A DNA stretch of 64,000 nucleotides, from NCBI RefSeq assembly GCF_002104995.1, contig NW_024468258.1, forward strand, positions 620,001-684,000, read 5' to 3'. Both the position numbers and the translations under genes were made by a program. A model generated the notes under the pieces. That model was not told the origin of the DNA. It saw only the letters and a program-made list of their open reading frames with translations, and ran no database searches. The DNA is from Linderina pennispora. Lineage: Eukaryota; Kickxellomycota; Kickxellomycetes; Kickxellales; Kickxellaceae. Of this stretch, positions 10,107 through 22,046 are shown piece by piece (position 1 is the stretch's first letter; every line of letters begins with the position of its first letter).

Positions 10107-12011
10107 GTGCGGAAGAACAGGTGTAATTAAAGCTGTGAATTGGGGGGATAAGGTGGCAGAAGAGAGGCAAGTGTAAACAAGCTGGCTAGAGTTTGTCACT
10201 GCAGACTGATTAGACTGGCGATCAGAGGATCAGCATTGGGTGAGAGTTACATGTCACTGGCGTCTCGGACTTGGATGTGTATTGGCGGTTTTTGCAGCGA
10301 ATTGCGCAGCCTTTGGCCTTTGCAAGCAGCATAGCCGGCCCTTTGCGCCTCTGGTGCTTACAATATCTACTGGCTGCACCTTCGCTATCACGCGCCTTCG
10401 CAAACCCAGGTATGGCCGTCTGGATGCTGTCTGCAGTGACCGAAATGCGCTGGTTATTACCAAAATACGGGGACTAAAAATAACGGTCAGAAACGTGGTG
10501 ATATAAACAGCAAACACGTATACATTCCCACCACGACAATGGAGCGCTTTGTGAGGCAATGCTTAGTCCAGGCAGAATAATATTTCCCACCTCTGCCACA
10601 TTTTGCAAGACTATATTTGGCGCGGTCGGCTCTATATGCAGCAGAATAACGACAAGAAGTGCAGCAGCAAGCATGTCTGCGCATGCGGTAGCCGGGGGCG
10701 ACCAATGCACGCGAGGCCGCAGCTCGGAAAACAAAGCAGATGCCCCCTTTCTGCAGTGGAGGCAGCCATTGTTACCAGAGCATTGTCGCCTGCTCGCCAG
10801 ACACGCGCTCAAGAGAAAATGGCCCGGAAAGTAGCATTTGTAGCATTTGGGGCAATTTGGTGGCGGCCAGAAGCCGAGGGGGCGATTTCCAATTAGACTT
10901 CCGTTGGCTGCATGCTGCTCAATGCGGGAATGCGTCCCAGAAACAGGAGCCGCGGGAGCTGTAGCTTGTGCTCGCTTCTCTATCGTGCACGGTGCGGTCT
11001 GCCGTCCGGTCCGCAGTCTGGAACCGATTGCAACCGATAACAGCCCAAATGCGGAAACAGGCGGGTGCAAGGTATTATGCTCCAAAGCTCTAGCCCTTCT
11101 GGCGGGGGGGGGTGATGGACAAATAGAGCTAGCCCCAAAAAACGTCAGCTGGGCTGTATAGCGCGTCTAAGAATACATCCGGAGCTAGCTTATATCTGAG
11201 AGATGTGCGGGGATGCTTCTCAGGACATTTTAGGAGCATTATCTTTTTCGTTCAATATCAGCACTATTCCGAAGAGTCTTGCAGCGAGCACGCATGATGT
11301 CTAGCAATTGTCAGAGATATGCGGCTGGGCGATGTATAAAAAGGACTGCGCGCTGGACACAAGGGGAGGATTAGAAAATCTTAAATTATTCGCTTCACTG
11401 TTTTTCTTCTAAAATAACAAGCCCTATTTCTTTACTCGTGCTGTTCATTAAAGAGGGAATAGGCGATACCCAGATTTGTTTTGAGGTTTGGGCGTGTAAT
11501 CAGAAATTGGAACCGTACATCAAAGAAAGCCTGTGCAGATTTGAGCTGGCAGCAAAACGGCCACCATCTTTGCATTAAGCGCTTCCACCACCACCATCCA
11601 AGGCCACAAAGGAGCAAAGAGAAACCTGAGAAACGTGGTCCCAATCACACGGCAATCTATCAGCGGGTCGTTCAGGAACCTGGGCTGGAAAATAATAGTA
11701 CTGGAAAATAGTGCCCGCGAAAGCTACTTGACGGCATCGTTACTCCCTGGTGGTGTCACAGCTTCGTTTTCTTTAACCTTTTTTTCTTCTTTTCATTTTT
11801 CCGTTGCGAATTCAGGACAAGAAAAGCGTTCTGCTATTATTTCACAGCTAGTCCCTTCTCTCCCCTTTTCCCAAGCCCGCGCATCCCTTTACTTTTCTCT
11901 TCATTCTAAAACGCCTTCTCCTCTTCCCTTCTGCAGCTTCCAGGCTCTTGCCCGGTTTTATCTTTTCGCTCGAACCAAAAAAGCACGCACACGCATTGAG
12001 ATTTTTTTAAT
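10107..12011. other. Long intergenic region, no gene supported
   Basis: About 1.9 kb. Frames on both strands are short and featureless. A poly-G run lies at 11101-11112, a TATAAAAA box at 11335-11342, and pyrimidine-rich sequence precedes the LRR gene, as in a fungal promoter with a long leader. A non-coding transcript driven by the TATA box is possible but unsupported. Confidence 0.4.
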
Positions 12012-14669
12012 ATGGACTCCACACGAGGCGGCATGTCGACGGTTGGGTACTCCAATGGCAACGACGGTACATTCATCATCAACGGGCCAGCAGGCGGACC
12101 AGCGGCTACCAACATGGCTGCGCGACTGCAGATACCAGCGGCAGAACTCAACCACATGTTCAGTCCGCTAGCGCTCGAGCGGATGTTCCAGCGGGCGCCA
12201 TCATCGAACCAAGGCAGCTCAACGAACAACACGGCATCAATAGCCGGGATGCTGTGGAACGGCGGCGGCGGCGGGGCAGCAGTAGAGGAGAACGGCAAAA
12301 CATTGCAGCTGCTGTTGCTGAACGGCAGCAATCCGGAGACAGGCGAGCAGCAGATGGTGACGCCGGTCTCGCCGCCCAACCACATTGCATCGCCGCCCAG
12401 CAGCATACGTGGCGAGTCTGCATTCTCGCGGGCAGGCAGCGCCGAGCAGTTCCCGGCGCCATTACCGCCCAGCACACATCGGCCAATGTCTATGTACGAT
12501 ATGCAGGAGGGTGTGGCCCCGCAGTCGGCAGGCGTGTCGTTGCGGCACGAGGCGATGATGCGGGCGTCGCCCCATATGACCGCGGCGCTGGCTGGGGGCA
12601 GTCACGTGCCGGGCCGCGCATCGGCGGCACCGGAGCTTCTGGTCGGGCGGCCACGCGCCTACACATACACAAACGAGGCGCCCATGCAGCCCGCACGTGC
12701 AGCTAGGCCGCCGGGCCACCATAAGGCTCTGAGCCAAGTGGCCATGGGCATCAGCCGGCCGAGCTCCGTGCCCAGTACGGCGCCCGGCAGCGCTCGCAAA
12801 GGCAGCGATGGCAGCAATGTGCGGTTGATCCGGCCCGACCCGCGCATGCCATTGCCGAACCGAGTCGGCGACATGGTTCTGGACCGCGACGCTGGGTGGG
12901 TCAACATTAACGAGGTGCAGCAAGCCGAGATCCGCCGCGGCGATACCATCATGCCAGGGTCGGCGCGGTCGACCCTGTCCAAGGGGACGCATGTGATCTC
13001 CGCCCAACCCTCGCCCACCAACGACCCGCGGCCCGTGCACGAGATGAGCGAGCGCAAGCAGCCGGAGCGAGCCGACTCAGCCTACGGTACTGCGACGCTG
13101 CGTGACGACGGCATGGGAACGGTTGTCAGCAAGCTGGTGCCGGCGCCGGAAGGCGCATCGGCGACAGCCGTGGCATTGAGCGGCGTCGGGATCCGGACGA
13201 TCAAGGCACTGCCGCAGCTGCCAACCAACATCGAAACCATGGTGCTGGACAACAATAAGCTGCAGAGCCTGGTTGGACTACCGATGGGGCTGGTGCATCT
13301 GACGGTGTCGGCGAACTGGCTGACCTTCGGCTCGGCCGAACAGTCGCGGTTCTCGTTTGCGCGCGAGCTGCCGCATCTGGAATTCCTGGACGCCAGCAGC
13401 AACGAGATCGCCGACATTGCCGTATTCTCGGACCTAAGGCATCTGCGGCGACTGGTGGTGAGCCGCGCGCGTATCAGCTCGATGCGCGGGCTGGTTGGGT
13501 GCCGGCGGCTCGAGCAGCTGACATTGCGCGATAATGCGATTGCCGAGTTGGACCTGGACCCGGCGCAGACCCCGCGGCTGGCATCGCTGGACCTCAGCAA
13601 TAACCGCCTGCGCGTGCTGCCAGCACGTATTAGCGAGTTCACGTGCCTGCGGGCGCTCAACGTCGACCGCAACGATCTGGAGAGTATTGAGCTGCGCGGT
13701 GCTCCGTCGCATGTGCGCGAGCTGCGGCTCTCGGAGAACCCGCGCGTGCTGCGTCCGAGCGCCGGCATTGTGGATGCGCGTGCGTGGCAGGCCAAGTTCC
13801 CGCGGCTGCGCACGCTGTACATGGACACGTGCTACGCCAAGCAGCTGGTGGGAGCGCTGGCCAGCGGCCCGCAGACATGGCCGACGCTAACGAATCTGTC
13901 GCTGCGCGGCTACGTCACGCAGCCCGCGCTGGCCGTGGATTTCGCCTGCCTGCGCAACCTGCGCAACCTGTACCTGCCGGACACGCGCCTGGAGCTGCCA
14001 CCCACTCTGCCTTTGCTGCCTCACCTGCGCCAGCTAGTGATTAGCAACGCAGACCTGCAGCGTCTGCCTGCGAATCTGGGCGCCGCTCTGCCGGCCTTGC
14101 AGCATCTGGACGTGGGCTATAATCCGATGCTGTCGGATCTCTCGCCTGTTGTGCAGCTCAGTGGCCTGGAGGTTCTGCGGGCGCCCGGAATTGGCGTGCG
14201 CCCCATACCCCAGTACAACTCTGACGGACTGGAGGAGTTTCCGCCGCTGGGTGACTCGCTGGCGGAGATGCAGGCGCGCGGTGCCTGTGCGCTGGTGGGG
14301 TCGCTGGCGCGCCTGCGTCGCTTGCGGGTGCTCGATCTGCGATTCAATGCGGCCACCGAGGAGCTTTATGCGCCGATGGACGCACCCGAGCCATCGCCTA
14401 TGGCTAGTGTGTTTGCCCCCACACCGGAGCTGCGCGATGAGAGCCAGCGCTCGATGCGTCCGCGCAGCAACACGACGGCTAGTGTATCGGCTGCTCCGCC
14501 TGGCTTTGTCGAGGCTGTGTGGCAGAAGAGCGATGTGCAGTATGTCGACCAGCTGCGTCGCATGGGCCGCGCCCACGTCATCCAGCGCCGCGAGCAGTAC
14601 TGGGCCACTGCGATTGCGCTGTTCCCGAATCTGCAGGTCCTGGATGGCTCCAAGATCCCGCCGCACTAG
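12012..14669 (+). CDS. LRR scaffold, Nud1/Cdc11-like
   Basis: 885 residues in one uninterrupted frame. Residues 1-380 are disordered and rich in Ser, Pro, Ala and Gly. Residues ~390-720 carry at least ten leucine-rich repeats, such as LASLDLSNNRLRVLPARI and LQHLDVGYNPML. The end has HVIQRREQYWATAIALFPNLQVLDGSKI, an LRR cap. A long disordered N-terminus followed by C-terminal LRRs and the FPxLxxLDG cap is the architecture of Nud1/Cdc11, the spindle-pole scaffold of the mitotic-exit/septation network, whose Mob1 component is encoded at 57545-58234. Sog2-like or other LRR proteins are alternatives; Sog2 normally has its LRRs at the N-terminus. Confidence 0.6.
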   Translation: MDSTRGGMSTVGYSNGNDGTFIINGPAGGPAATNMAARLQIPAAELNHMFSPLALERMFQRAPSSNQGSSTNNTASIAGMLWNGGGGGAAVEENGKTLQLLLLNGSNPETGEQQMVTPVSPPNHIASPPSSIRGESAFSRAGSAEQFPAPLPPSTHRPMSMYDMQEGVAPQSAGVSLRHEAMMRASPHMTAALAGGSHVPGRASAAPELLVGRPRAYTYTNEAPMQPARAARPPGHHKALSQVAMGISRPSSVPSTAPGSARKGSDGSNVRLIRPDPRMPLPNRVGDMVLDRDAGWVNINEVQQAEIRRGDTIMPGSARSTLSKGTHVISAQPSPTNDPRPVHEMSERKQPERADSAYGTATLRDDGMGTVVSKLVPAPEGASATAVALSGVGIRTIKALPQLPTNIETMVLDNNKLQSLVGLPMGLVHLTVSANWLTFGSAEQSRFSFARELPHLEFLDASSNEIADIAVFSDLRHLRRLVVSRARISSMRGLVGCRRLEQLTLRDNAIAELDLDPAQTPRLASLDLSNNRLRVLPARISEFTCLRALNVDRNDLESIELRGAPSHVRELRLSENPRVLRPSAGIVDARAWQAKFPRLRTLYMDTCYAKQLVGALASGPQTWPTLTNLSLRGYVTQPALAVDFACLRNLRNLYLPDTRLELPPTLPLLPHLRQLVISNADLQRLPANLGAALPALQHLDVGYNPMLSDLSPVVQLSGLEVLRAPGIGVRPIPQYNSDGLEEFPPLGDSLAEMQARGACALVGSLARLRRLRVLDLRFNAATEELYAPMDAPEPSPMASVFAPTPELRDESQRSMRPRSNTTASVSAAPPGFVEAVWQKSDVQYVDQLRRMGRAHVIQRREQYWATAIALFPNLQVLDGSKIPPH

Positions 14670-14716
14670 ACTCCTTATTTTAAAAGTATGCTATGTTTAT
14701 GCTCTATCATGCTATA

Positions 14717-14816
14717 ATATCAACTACTAGAATTGCTCTGCTCGCGATGCGAGCTCGGCTGCTAGTCAGCATGGGTTGACACCTCGATAAGAGCATCACC
14801 GCGAACCGGTCATTTG
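14717..14816 (+). repeat. Dispersed hairpin repeat, copy B
   Basis: About 100 bp, inverse of copy A at 2444-2541 with few differences. It has the hairpin GCTCGCGATGCGAGC at 14740-14754, then 7 nt, CTAG (14762-14765) and T. It begins 48 bp after the LRR gene stop and so probably lies in or beside its 3' UTR. Confidence 0.8.
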
Positions 14817-15837
14817 TTGGCATGCGGTGGAGGCACACCTGCGCTGGGTCCCTCGTCAATATAGATGTCTCCCCACATTCAAGGGACGGGGACCGGAAGA
14901 GTGCAGCCGTGGGAGACCTGTACATAGCATCTAGGCGCTGCCAGCCATTTGTCCGTATGTGGAGGTTGGAGATCGAGCCGTGTGCTTGCCTATCCGGATC
15001 TCAGCACGTGTATACCCTTGGCGAGCTGCTATTTTTGTTTAGTTTTCAGAGTCTGGGTCGATCGATTAGTAAAAAAACAAAATCCAGGATGTCCTCCAGC
15101 AGGTATTGCAGGATTCTATTAATAGCATGCTTTCCAGAGCTTCGGGCATGTTTATATTTGTGTTGTTTCTAAAGGCAATGCTGCCTGAACACCAGGCGGC
15201 TTAATAACCTTTTCTATGTCTTGGCAGGGAAGCACGTACGCTAGCGACACGGGGGGCACTATACATGGACCCCCTAGTTCGCAGATGCTGGCCCCTGAAG
15301 TGGGAATAAAATCATAATACGGGGACCTTGGCGGAGCGTGAGCAGCACCTGCTGTAAACCTGCTTTGTATGACTTGCGCTGAAGTTCTTTGTCAGAATGC
15401 CAAAGGGCCAGGTCTTTTTTGCCTTTCCGGAAGGCTGCGATGAAAAAGTGGGGAGGTTCATTTGCTTTTTTGAAAAGGAAAAGCAGCGGTGAGCTTTAAA
15501 ACCAACAACAATCGTCAGCAAAAAAAATGAAGGATTTTCGACTTTTTGCGTTTCTCGCTCGAGGGCAAAAAAAACCTTTTTTCTTCTGCGCTTCCCACTC
15601 TTTCACCTCTTGCGTTTTTCGCTTTGGACCGATTTTGCTTCTCCATCCTATCCTGTACAGTCGACACTGCGCATTGCCTGACGCCGCTATTCTGGCCTTT
15701 CCTGTGATACTTGAAGCCTGCATATACCGACAGTTACAAAAACACCACTGTCCTCTCAGCATACCGGCTCAGCCAGCATTCGTTATTTCTTGTCGGCGGA
15801 ACACCAGTACCAACACTCCTTCTTGCTCGTTTTCGCC
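14817..15837. other. Intergenic, upstream of the Ras gene
   Basis: No gene was recognised. The last ~300 bp are pyrimidine-rich, as in a fungal 5' leader. Confidence 0.4.
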
Positions 15838-17063
15838 ATGGCTCACAACTATGCGCCCGAATACCAGATAGTCATGCTCGGCGCCGGATGTAAGTACACA
15901 TGACGCACAGGGCGGGACATCGTCAATGAGAGCGCTGTGGCGGGTTATTTGTTTTCTCAGTCACCTTGTTCGCTCTTTTACCCAAGCGTCTAGCCCATTT
16001 TCCTTCCTTTCTTATTTGTGCGATTGTGGCAAGCGCAGTAAGAATTGTGCGCCTTTTCGGGTTTCTGCCTTTTCTTTCCTTGTCTTGTGTTCTGCGCGCG
16101 AGAACGTGTGCTTGGGAGGCGAGAGCCAAGCAGAAATCATGGTTCAGTTTTCCCGCATCTGCCCACATTTCGCATTTACGTGCATGCGGAACTCACACGT
16201 CCCGGGATCCCCTATAACCCGGATCACTTCATGTAGCGGTCGGCAAGTCGATGTTGACGACACGATTTATCAACGGCGGGTTCAGCGACGACTACGACCC
16301 GACGATCGAGGACTCGTACCGCAAGCTGGCGAATGTTGATGGCTACGACTACGTTCTCGACGTGCTGGACACGGCCGGGCAGGAAGAATACGTGGCCATG
16401 CGCGAGCAGTACATGCGCTCAGGGCACGGGTTCATAATTGTGTACAGCATCACATCGCGGTCATCGCTGACGGAGGCCGAGGCATTAGCGAAGCACGTGA
16501 AGCGCGTCAAGGACATGGATGTGGTGCCGATAGTCCTGGTGGGGAACAAGTCGGACCTGTACGATATGCGGCGTGTGGAGATGATCGAGGGCCACCGGCT
16601 GGCGTCGCGGATCCAGGCCGGATTCTACGAGACCAGCGCGAAGCTGGACATTAACGTAAACGACGCGTTTGTGCAGTGCGTGCGGCGGATCCGCCACTTC
16701 AACAAACCTGTGATGAACCCCTCGGAGACTGCGGTCAATGGCTTGCGCAGCTCATTGAGCATCAGGCGCGACGCCAGCCGCCAGGGCACGCCGGTGCCGC
16801 CCAAGATGCGGCCCGGACTGAGCAACGGGGATGTACGCGAGGGACTGGCCCACAACCGCTCCAAGAAGCGGTACAACAAGGAGGACATCAAGATTGTCGG
16901 CGCCGGCGCCATAATCGGCACGGGCCATCTGGGCGCCCGCGGCATGGGGGTGTCGGAGCCGCCGGCGGTCGAGGAGAAGCCCGGCGTGACTGTGTTCCGC
17001 AATACCAGCACGCGGCCGGTGCAGAAGCAGAAGCGAAAGGGCCCCTCGTGCCTGATCCTCTGA
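15838..17063 (+). CDS. RAS: Ras-family small GTPase
   Basis: GTP-binding signalling switch at the plasma membrane. Exon 1 is 15838-15889 and exon 2 is 16237-17063, joined across a 347-bp GTAAGT...TAG intron that splits the P-loop; joining gives GAGSVGKS. Further motifs are the effector segment YDPTIEDSYRK, switch II DTAGQEEY, NKSDL and ETSAK. The effector region is of Ras type, not Rho or Rab; Rheb and Rsr1/Rap are less likely. The 292-residue protein has a ~115-residue Ser/Arg/Pro-rich extension, as in fungal Ras2. It ends in a basic KQKRKGPSCLIL tail; the final Leu of the CaaX box predicts geranylgeranyl rather than farnesyl modification. Confidence 0.9.
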
Positions 17064-18284
17064 GCTTCCTTTTTTTCTTGCTACATTTTTAGAGTTCCTC
17101 CTTTCGCCAGCTGTTCTTTTTTCCTCCTCGCCTTGTCACACACATCCTCTTATTAATTGCCTGTTTTTAAACAATGTATTCTCTCTGTGGGTTTTTTTAT
17201 GTGGCGGCATTGCGGCGGTGCTGGCCTGTGCCTTTGTCGGACATGTGGGATGGGTACTGCGGGTCATTCAGAACGGCATTAGTTTCAAATGTATTCCGCG
17301 TTCCTCGCCTGCTTTGCAAATTTCTAGAGGGATTTTCAACATACATTTAACGTGCCCAACAGAAAACATCATTTGGAAAAAGTTCTCAGGGAGTGGGGGT
17401 TGCAGGTCCAGTGGCTGACCATGATACACTGTCACCTACCGAAATATAGCAATATTTTCGCAAAGTGTTGGCATTTTGCAGAGTATAAAATGAAGGAGAA
17501 AAGCGACAGCTAGCAGCTCCATATCAACTCAAGACGGCCTGTCACGCACACCCTCCACTCCCTTCAAAACACCGCTTATTTTAGCAGCTTCTATTTGCCT
17601 GAACCGGCTACTGTATACCACAAGAACACTTCGTCAAGGTAACTGCCATTGCCAGCTATATTGACATCACTCTTCAATAGGAGGGTCTGTTGATACATAT
17701 ATGTTGCGCAACATCTCGGCATCCCTCCCCCATCTGCGTCCCTGCCTTCCTTCTGAAATGCAAAAGCGCATTCCTTGCATCCAATTAGTGATGCCCAGGT
17801 TATTGACTCTAGCACAACAAACAGCAAGGTGAACAGGACGGTGGCTTTTTTCTCAGAGTCATGCGCCCATGGGAGCACAAAACGACACACCCGCTGTCTC
17901 CAGTGGAGGCCACTTATTAGCTGTCCCTTGCCAAGAGCGCCGTTCTGTCCGACTGTGATTGTTGCGAGCTGGGCGAATATGCGGGCGGGGAATTTGTGTT
18001 TTTGGCTTGCGAGGCATTTATTTGATCTTCTTGTTCCAGATGGGTGCGAGTATAAAAGCCCGGGAGTTTGGGGAGGAGAAATAACCTACCAGGGGCCTCT
18101 TTCATCTCTCTCCTCTCTCTCCTCTCCGCAATTTTTCTGTTTTAGTACTGCTTGATCACCTTTTGTCCTGAATTCTTGGTTCTAGTTTCGCAGAAGCAGC
18201 AAGCATATTTTCACCAGCTGCTGTGTTTTTCTTTTTTACAAGACTTGTGACATTTTCCAGGCGCGCGCTCATAATCACACAATC
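17064..18284. other. Intergenic between Ras and IDO
   Basis: 1.2 kb without a supported gene. It contains the IDO promoter (TATA box annotated separately) and pyrimidine tracts just before the IDO start. Confidence 0.45.
18051..18057 (+). promoter_or_regulatory. TATA box of the IDO gene
   Basis: TATAAAA about 230 bp before the IDO start codon, followed by CT-rich sequence typical of fungal transcription start regions. Confidence 0.45.
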
Positions 18285-20194
18285 ATGCCCAACTATAGTA
18301 ACAGCAAAGCAACCATGTACTCGTCGCTGAAGCTCGAGGACTACGATATCAGCCCGACCAACGGGTTCCTGCCGACACATGCGCCGCTGACGCGACTGGC
18401 GGACGCGTACTACGAGCCGTGGGAGAAGATCATGGACAAGTTCAACCAGCACATACTGGCAAACCGCATCCGGCCGCTGGTCCGCAAGGTAAGCAGTGGT
18501 ACCCCAGTTGGGGCCCAGTCACAGTGGCCTATTCTACCAACCTCCCCAATATTCTTGCACCTGACCACTAATGGTGAAGCAGCGGGGATTTCTCTTGTAG
18601 ATGCCGGTGCTGGATATTGATAAGCTGTCGACGACGGCCGAGTACCAGCGGGCATTCACAATCCTGGGGTTCATGGCGCACGCATATGTGTGGGGCCGGA
18701 ACGGAGCGGCATCCGAGGGCGCCTCAGAGGTAAGTCCGGTGGGGGTTTAGCAATTCAGGGTGGTTGTGCTGCTATCTGCGCTGTGTGGCGTGCTTTTTTC
18801 TTTTGCTGATAAGCATGGGCAGCGTATTATCTTGGAGTGTAAACTCCGCCCGGCCACATGGAAGCTTTCATGCAGCATTGCATGCGGTTTTGTGAATCTG
18901 GCCCAAGGTATGTGAAAAAGGGGCCGAGTCACTGAGACAGCTCTTGTGTGTGTAGTTTCTGCCAGCATCAATCTCGATTCCGTGGGTGGCGGTGGCGGAT
19001 ATTCTAGGGATGAACCCAGTTATTTGCTGCGCGGCGGTGTGCCACTGGAACTGGCAGCCGCTGGACGAAGACGCCGAGGACATGATGGACATCGGCAATC
19101 TGGGAACCACTGTATACGTTCTCTGGGTCGCTGGACGAGTCGTGGTTCTACCTTGTGACCACAGCGATTGAGGCCAAGGGCGCGCGCGGCATCAACGCAA
19201 TCCTAGACGGCATTGCGGGGGTGGAGACGGACGATGTGGCGCGGGTGACTGTCGGCTCTGGACGGCATCGCGCAGTCACTGCATGAAGCGCACGAGCTGC
19301 TGGCGCGCATGTACGAAAGGTGCGACCCATATGTGTTTTACTGGAAGATCCGCGAGTTCTTGGCGGGCTGGGAGAACATGGCGGAGGCGGGGCTTCCCTA
19401 TGGCGTGCTGTATGAGGGAGTCGACGACACCGACACGTTCTCGCTGGACAACTGGCAGTCGTTGCTGCGGCGGTTCCGCAAGTACGCAGGCGGGTCGGCC
19501 GCGCAGACGCCGCTCCTGCAGGCATTCGACATAGCACTGGGCATTAAGCACTACCCAACCGGCGAAAAGGGCATGCAGGGGTCGGTGCGTGCGGCACGCG
19601 AGCGCCTGGCCAAATCGGGCATTGAGCAGCCGCCGCCAGCCAACTCGTACTTGGTGCGTATGCGCGATTACATGCCGGGCGGGCACCGGCGGTTCCTCGA
19701 AGACCTGGCAGCCACCTGCATGATCCGCGAATACGTCTTGCTCACATGCTCCGATGCCCTTCTGGCCGAGCAACCCAACGACCAGCGCGCAGTCCTCCGG
19801 CTCGCCTACAACCGCTGCGTGGACCTGATGCGCGCATTCCGCGACACCCACATCATGATTGTGACCCGGTACATTATTGCCCAGGCCAAGCGCGGTCCAG
19901 CCATGCCTACGGTGCCGGTGGCTGCGCCAGTCTCCAGCAAGTTCATCCCTTTGTCAGCCAAGCTGAATGGGTGCCCGGCAGGCGGCAGGCTGGGCGGCGA
20001 CTCGTTGCCGGCCGACCCGACCATGTATCCCGCAGACTAACCATCCGGTGCCCGGACCGGCGAAGAAGGCGGTGGCACAGGGTCTGGCACGCACTGTCGA
20101 CGATGATGGAGTGGTGCGCGGGACCGGCGGGACCGATGCTATCCAGTTCTTGAAGCAGGTGCGCAACGAGACTGCCAGCTCCAGGATCCAGTAG
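18285..20194 (+). CDS. BNA2: Indoleamine 2,3-dioxygenase
   Basis: Haem enzyme opening the indole ring of tryptophan to N-formylkynurenine, the first step to kynurenine and de novo NAD. There are three exons (18285-18488, 18601-18729, 18956-20194) with GTAAGC...TAG and GTAAGT...TAG introns. Family marks are WxxPLDEDAEDMM-like sequence in exon 3, DPYVFYWKIREFLAGW, the signature MRDYMPGGHRRFL and the terminal GTGGTDAIQFLKQVRNET. The proximal haem His is expected within exon 3. Three extra bases (near 19117, 19255 and 20030) break exon 3; correcting all gives an exact frame of 522 residues. Without correction the conserved C-terminus after 20040 would be lost. Confidence 0.88.
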
Positions 20195-20317
20195 CCCCCA
20201 TAAGCCCCCTGCGATCAGCATAGTGTCTGCTCGGGAGAGCTTTTGTTTTTGTGCTGGGCGTCTTTAATATCTCCCACGATTTCATTTAATACCAGACCAC
20301 TAACCACGACAACGAAA

Positions 20318-21919
20318 ATGCCTCGGGACCGGAGTGAAAGCAGAGACCGCTACAAATCGTCCCGGCGAGACAAAGACGAAAGCAAGGACCGCCACAAATC
20401 GTCCCGGCGAGACAGAGATGACAGCAAAGACCGTCACAAGTCGTCCCGGCGACACCATAGATCGCGGCATTCCTCACGCTCGCCTTCCACGCAGCCCACA
20501 TGGCACCAGCGAAGCGGCTACACTGGACACGGCGCTAGGCAAAAAATTCGTGTGGAAGAAAAAAGAAGAGCAGGGCGCAAAGCTGGGGCTCAGCAAGCAA
20601 GAGCGGCGCTCGCGCGACCTTCAAAGACGGAAAGAGGCCGAGCACGAATTAGCCCAACTGCGCAAGCGGCGTGAATTGCGCGAAATCGAGAAGCAGCAGC
20701 GCGACCAGGAGATGGCAAGGAAGCGGCGGGAGATGGAGCAGGAGAAGCTCGGCGACTGGGAGCGCAGCGAAGGAAAGCTTCCACTTGAAACAGGCAAAAA
20801 CCCGCGCCGAACTGCGTGTCAAGAACCGCCGCGCCCGACCCATTGACCATTTGGCTGTGAATTTGCGCCTGGCCTACGATGACCTTCTGGATGACGAGGC
20901 TGTAATGCTGGGCAGGCTGCGCGTGGATGTCACCGAGCCCGGCCGCATGGTCGATGGCTTGGGAGCCCACGAATGCGAGGAGCTAAAGGACGATGTCATG
21001 GCGTTTTTGCAGCTTGAGACCGACCAGCGCTGCGCTGAGTTCTGGCAGTGCCTGGATAGTGTGGTCAATGCGCGTATGGGCGAGCTGCGCGAGCACAGGG
21101 ACGCCGTGGTGGAGCGCGAGATCCGCCAGATGCTGGATGGGAAATCGGCGGGAGAGCTGGAGCAGCTGGCCAGTGACGTCACAGCCAAACTATCGGGCCA
21201 GGCAGGCGCTGTGGACGTGGACTACTGGGAGCGCGTGCGTGTGCTGCTGGCGGAGCAGCGGTCACGCCGGCAGCTTGCGCAGATGCACGCGGACGTATTG
21301 GCGCGGCGACTGCAGCGCATCGACAGGGCCGAGGGCCGCGCGGTGGAGGACCGGAAGCGCCAGCAGCTGAAGGACCTGCAGCGGCGGATCCTGGACGAGC
21401 AGGGGCCTGAAGAGGAGCAGGCAAACGAGGAGCCCGCAGCGGACTCGGCGGATGCGCTGGAGGCGGTGCTGAGCCAGAGTCAGGATCCGGACGAGGCTGT
21501 GTTTCAGCGTCGAAGCGCAGCTACCGACACGCGCGTATTCGTGGCAGGACAAGCACCGGCCGCGCAAGCCCCGGTATTACAACCGCGTGCACACTGGGTA
21601 TGAGTGGAACAAGTACAACCAGACGCACTACGACACCGACAACCCGCCGCCCAAGGTCGTGCAGGGCTACAAGTTCAATCTGTTCTACCCGGACCTGCTC
21701 GACAAGGCCAGTGCGCCGACGTACCGCGTCGAGAAGGACCCCGAGAATGAAGACACTGCCATTATCAGATTCGTCGCTGGCCCGCCCTACGAAGACGTGG
21801 CGTTCCGGATCGTCAACCGCGAGTGGGAGCTGAACCGCAAGCGCGGCTTCCGCAACACCTTTGACCGCGGTGTGTTGCAGCTTCATTTCCGCTTCAAGCG
21901 CCATTACTACCGCCGCTGA
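20318..21919 (+). CDS. CACTIN: CACTIN, spliceosome-associated protein
   Basis: Nuclear splicing factor of the spliceosomal C complex. The N-terminus is an Arg/Ser/Asp repeat (RDKDESKDRHKSSRR units). A long charged coiled coil follows, then the cactin mid domain (AYDDLLDDEAVM to EREIRQML). The highly conserved C-terminal domain contains HRPRKPRYYNRVHTGYEW, PPKVVQGYKFNLFYPDL, then ending FRFKRHYYRR. Single-base shifts near 20510, 20783 and 21535 divide it into pieces; correcting three insertions gives 532 residues. It starts 123 bp after the IDO stop. Confidence 0.88.
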
Positions 21920-22020
21920 ACATATGCAAGTAAATGTGTTGGTGGAATGTGCATGAGTTTAACCTGGCTAGGATGGACTCGTTGCAGAGCCAAAAAAAAC
22001 CTGTTGCTTGTCTTGCATCC

Positions 22021-22027
22021 TATATAA
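22021..22027 (+). promoter_or_regulatory. TATA box very close to a start codon
   Basis: TATATAAA only about 20 bp before the ATG at 22047. If functional, transcription would begin at or inside the predicted start, so the true start may be further in. Confidence 0.3.
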
Positions 22028-22046
22028 ACGTCTTGCACAGGGACAT

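Noticed and set aside
10200-11160. Several 90-200-codon frames in the long gap before the LRR gene.
   Set aside because: No family features, poor codon use and overlap on both strands.
296-14765. A 14.5-kb gene-capturing Helitron from the 5' end at 296 to the CTAG at 14765.
   Set aside because: The hairpin at 14740 differs from the family hairpin, homology of copies A and B runs past CTAG, and the enclosed genes are complete with their own promoters.
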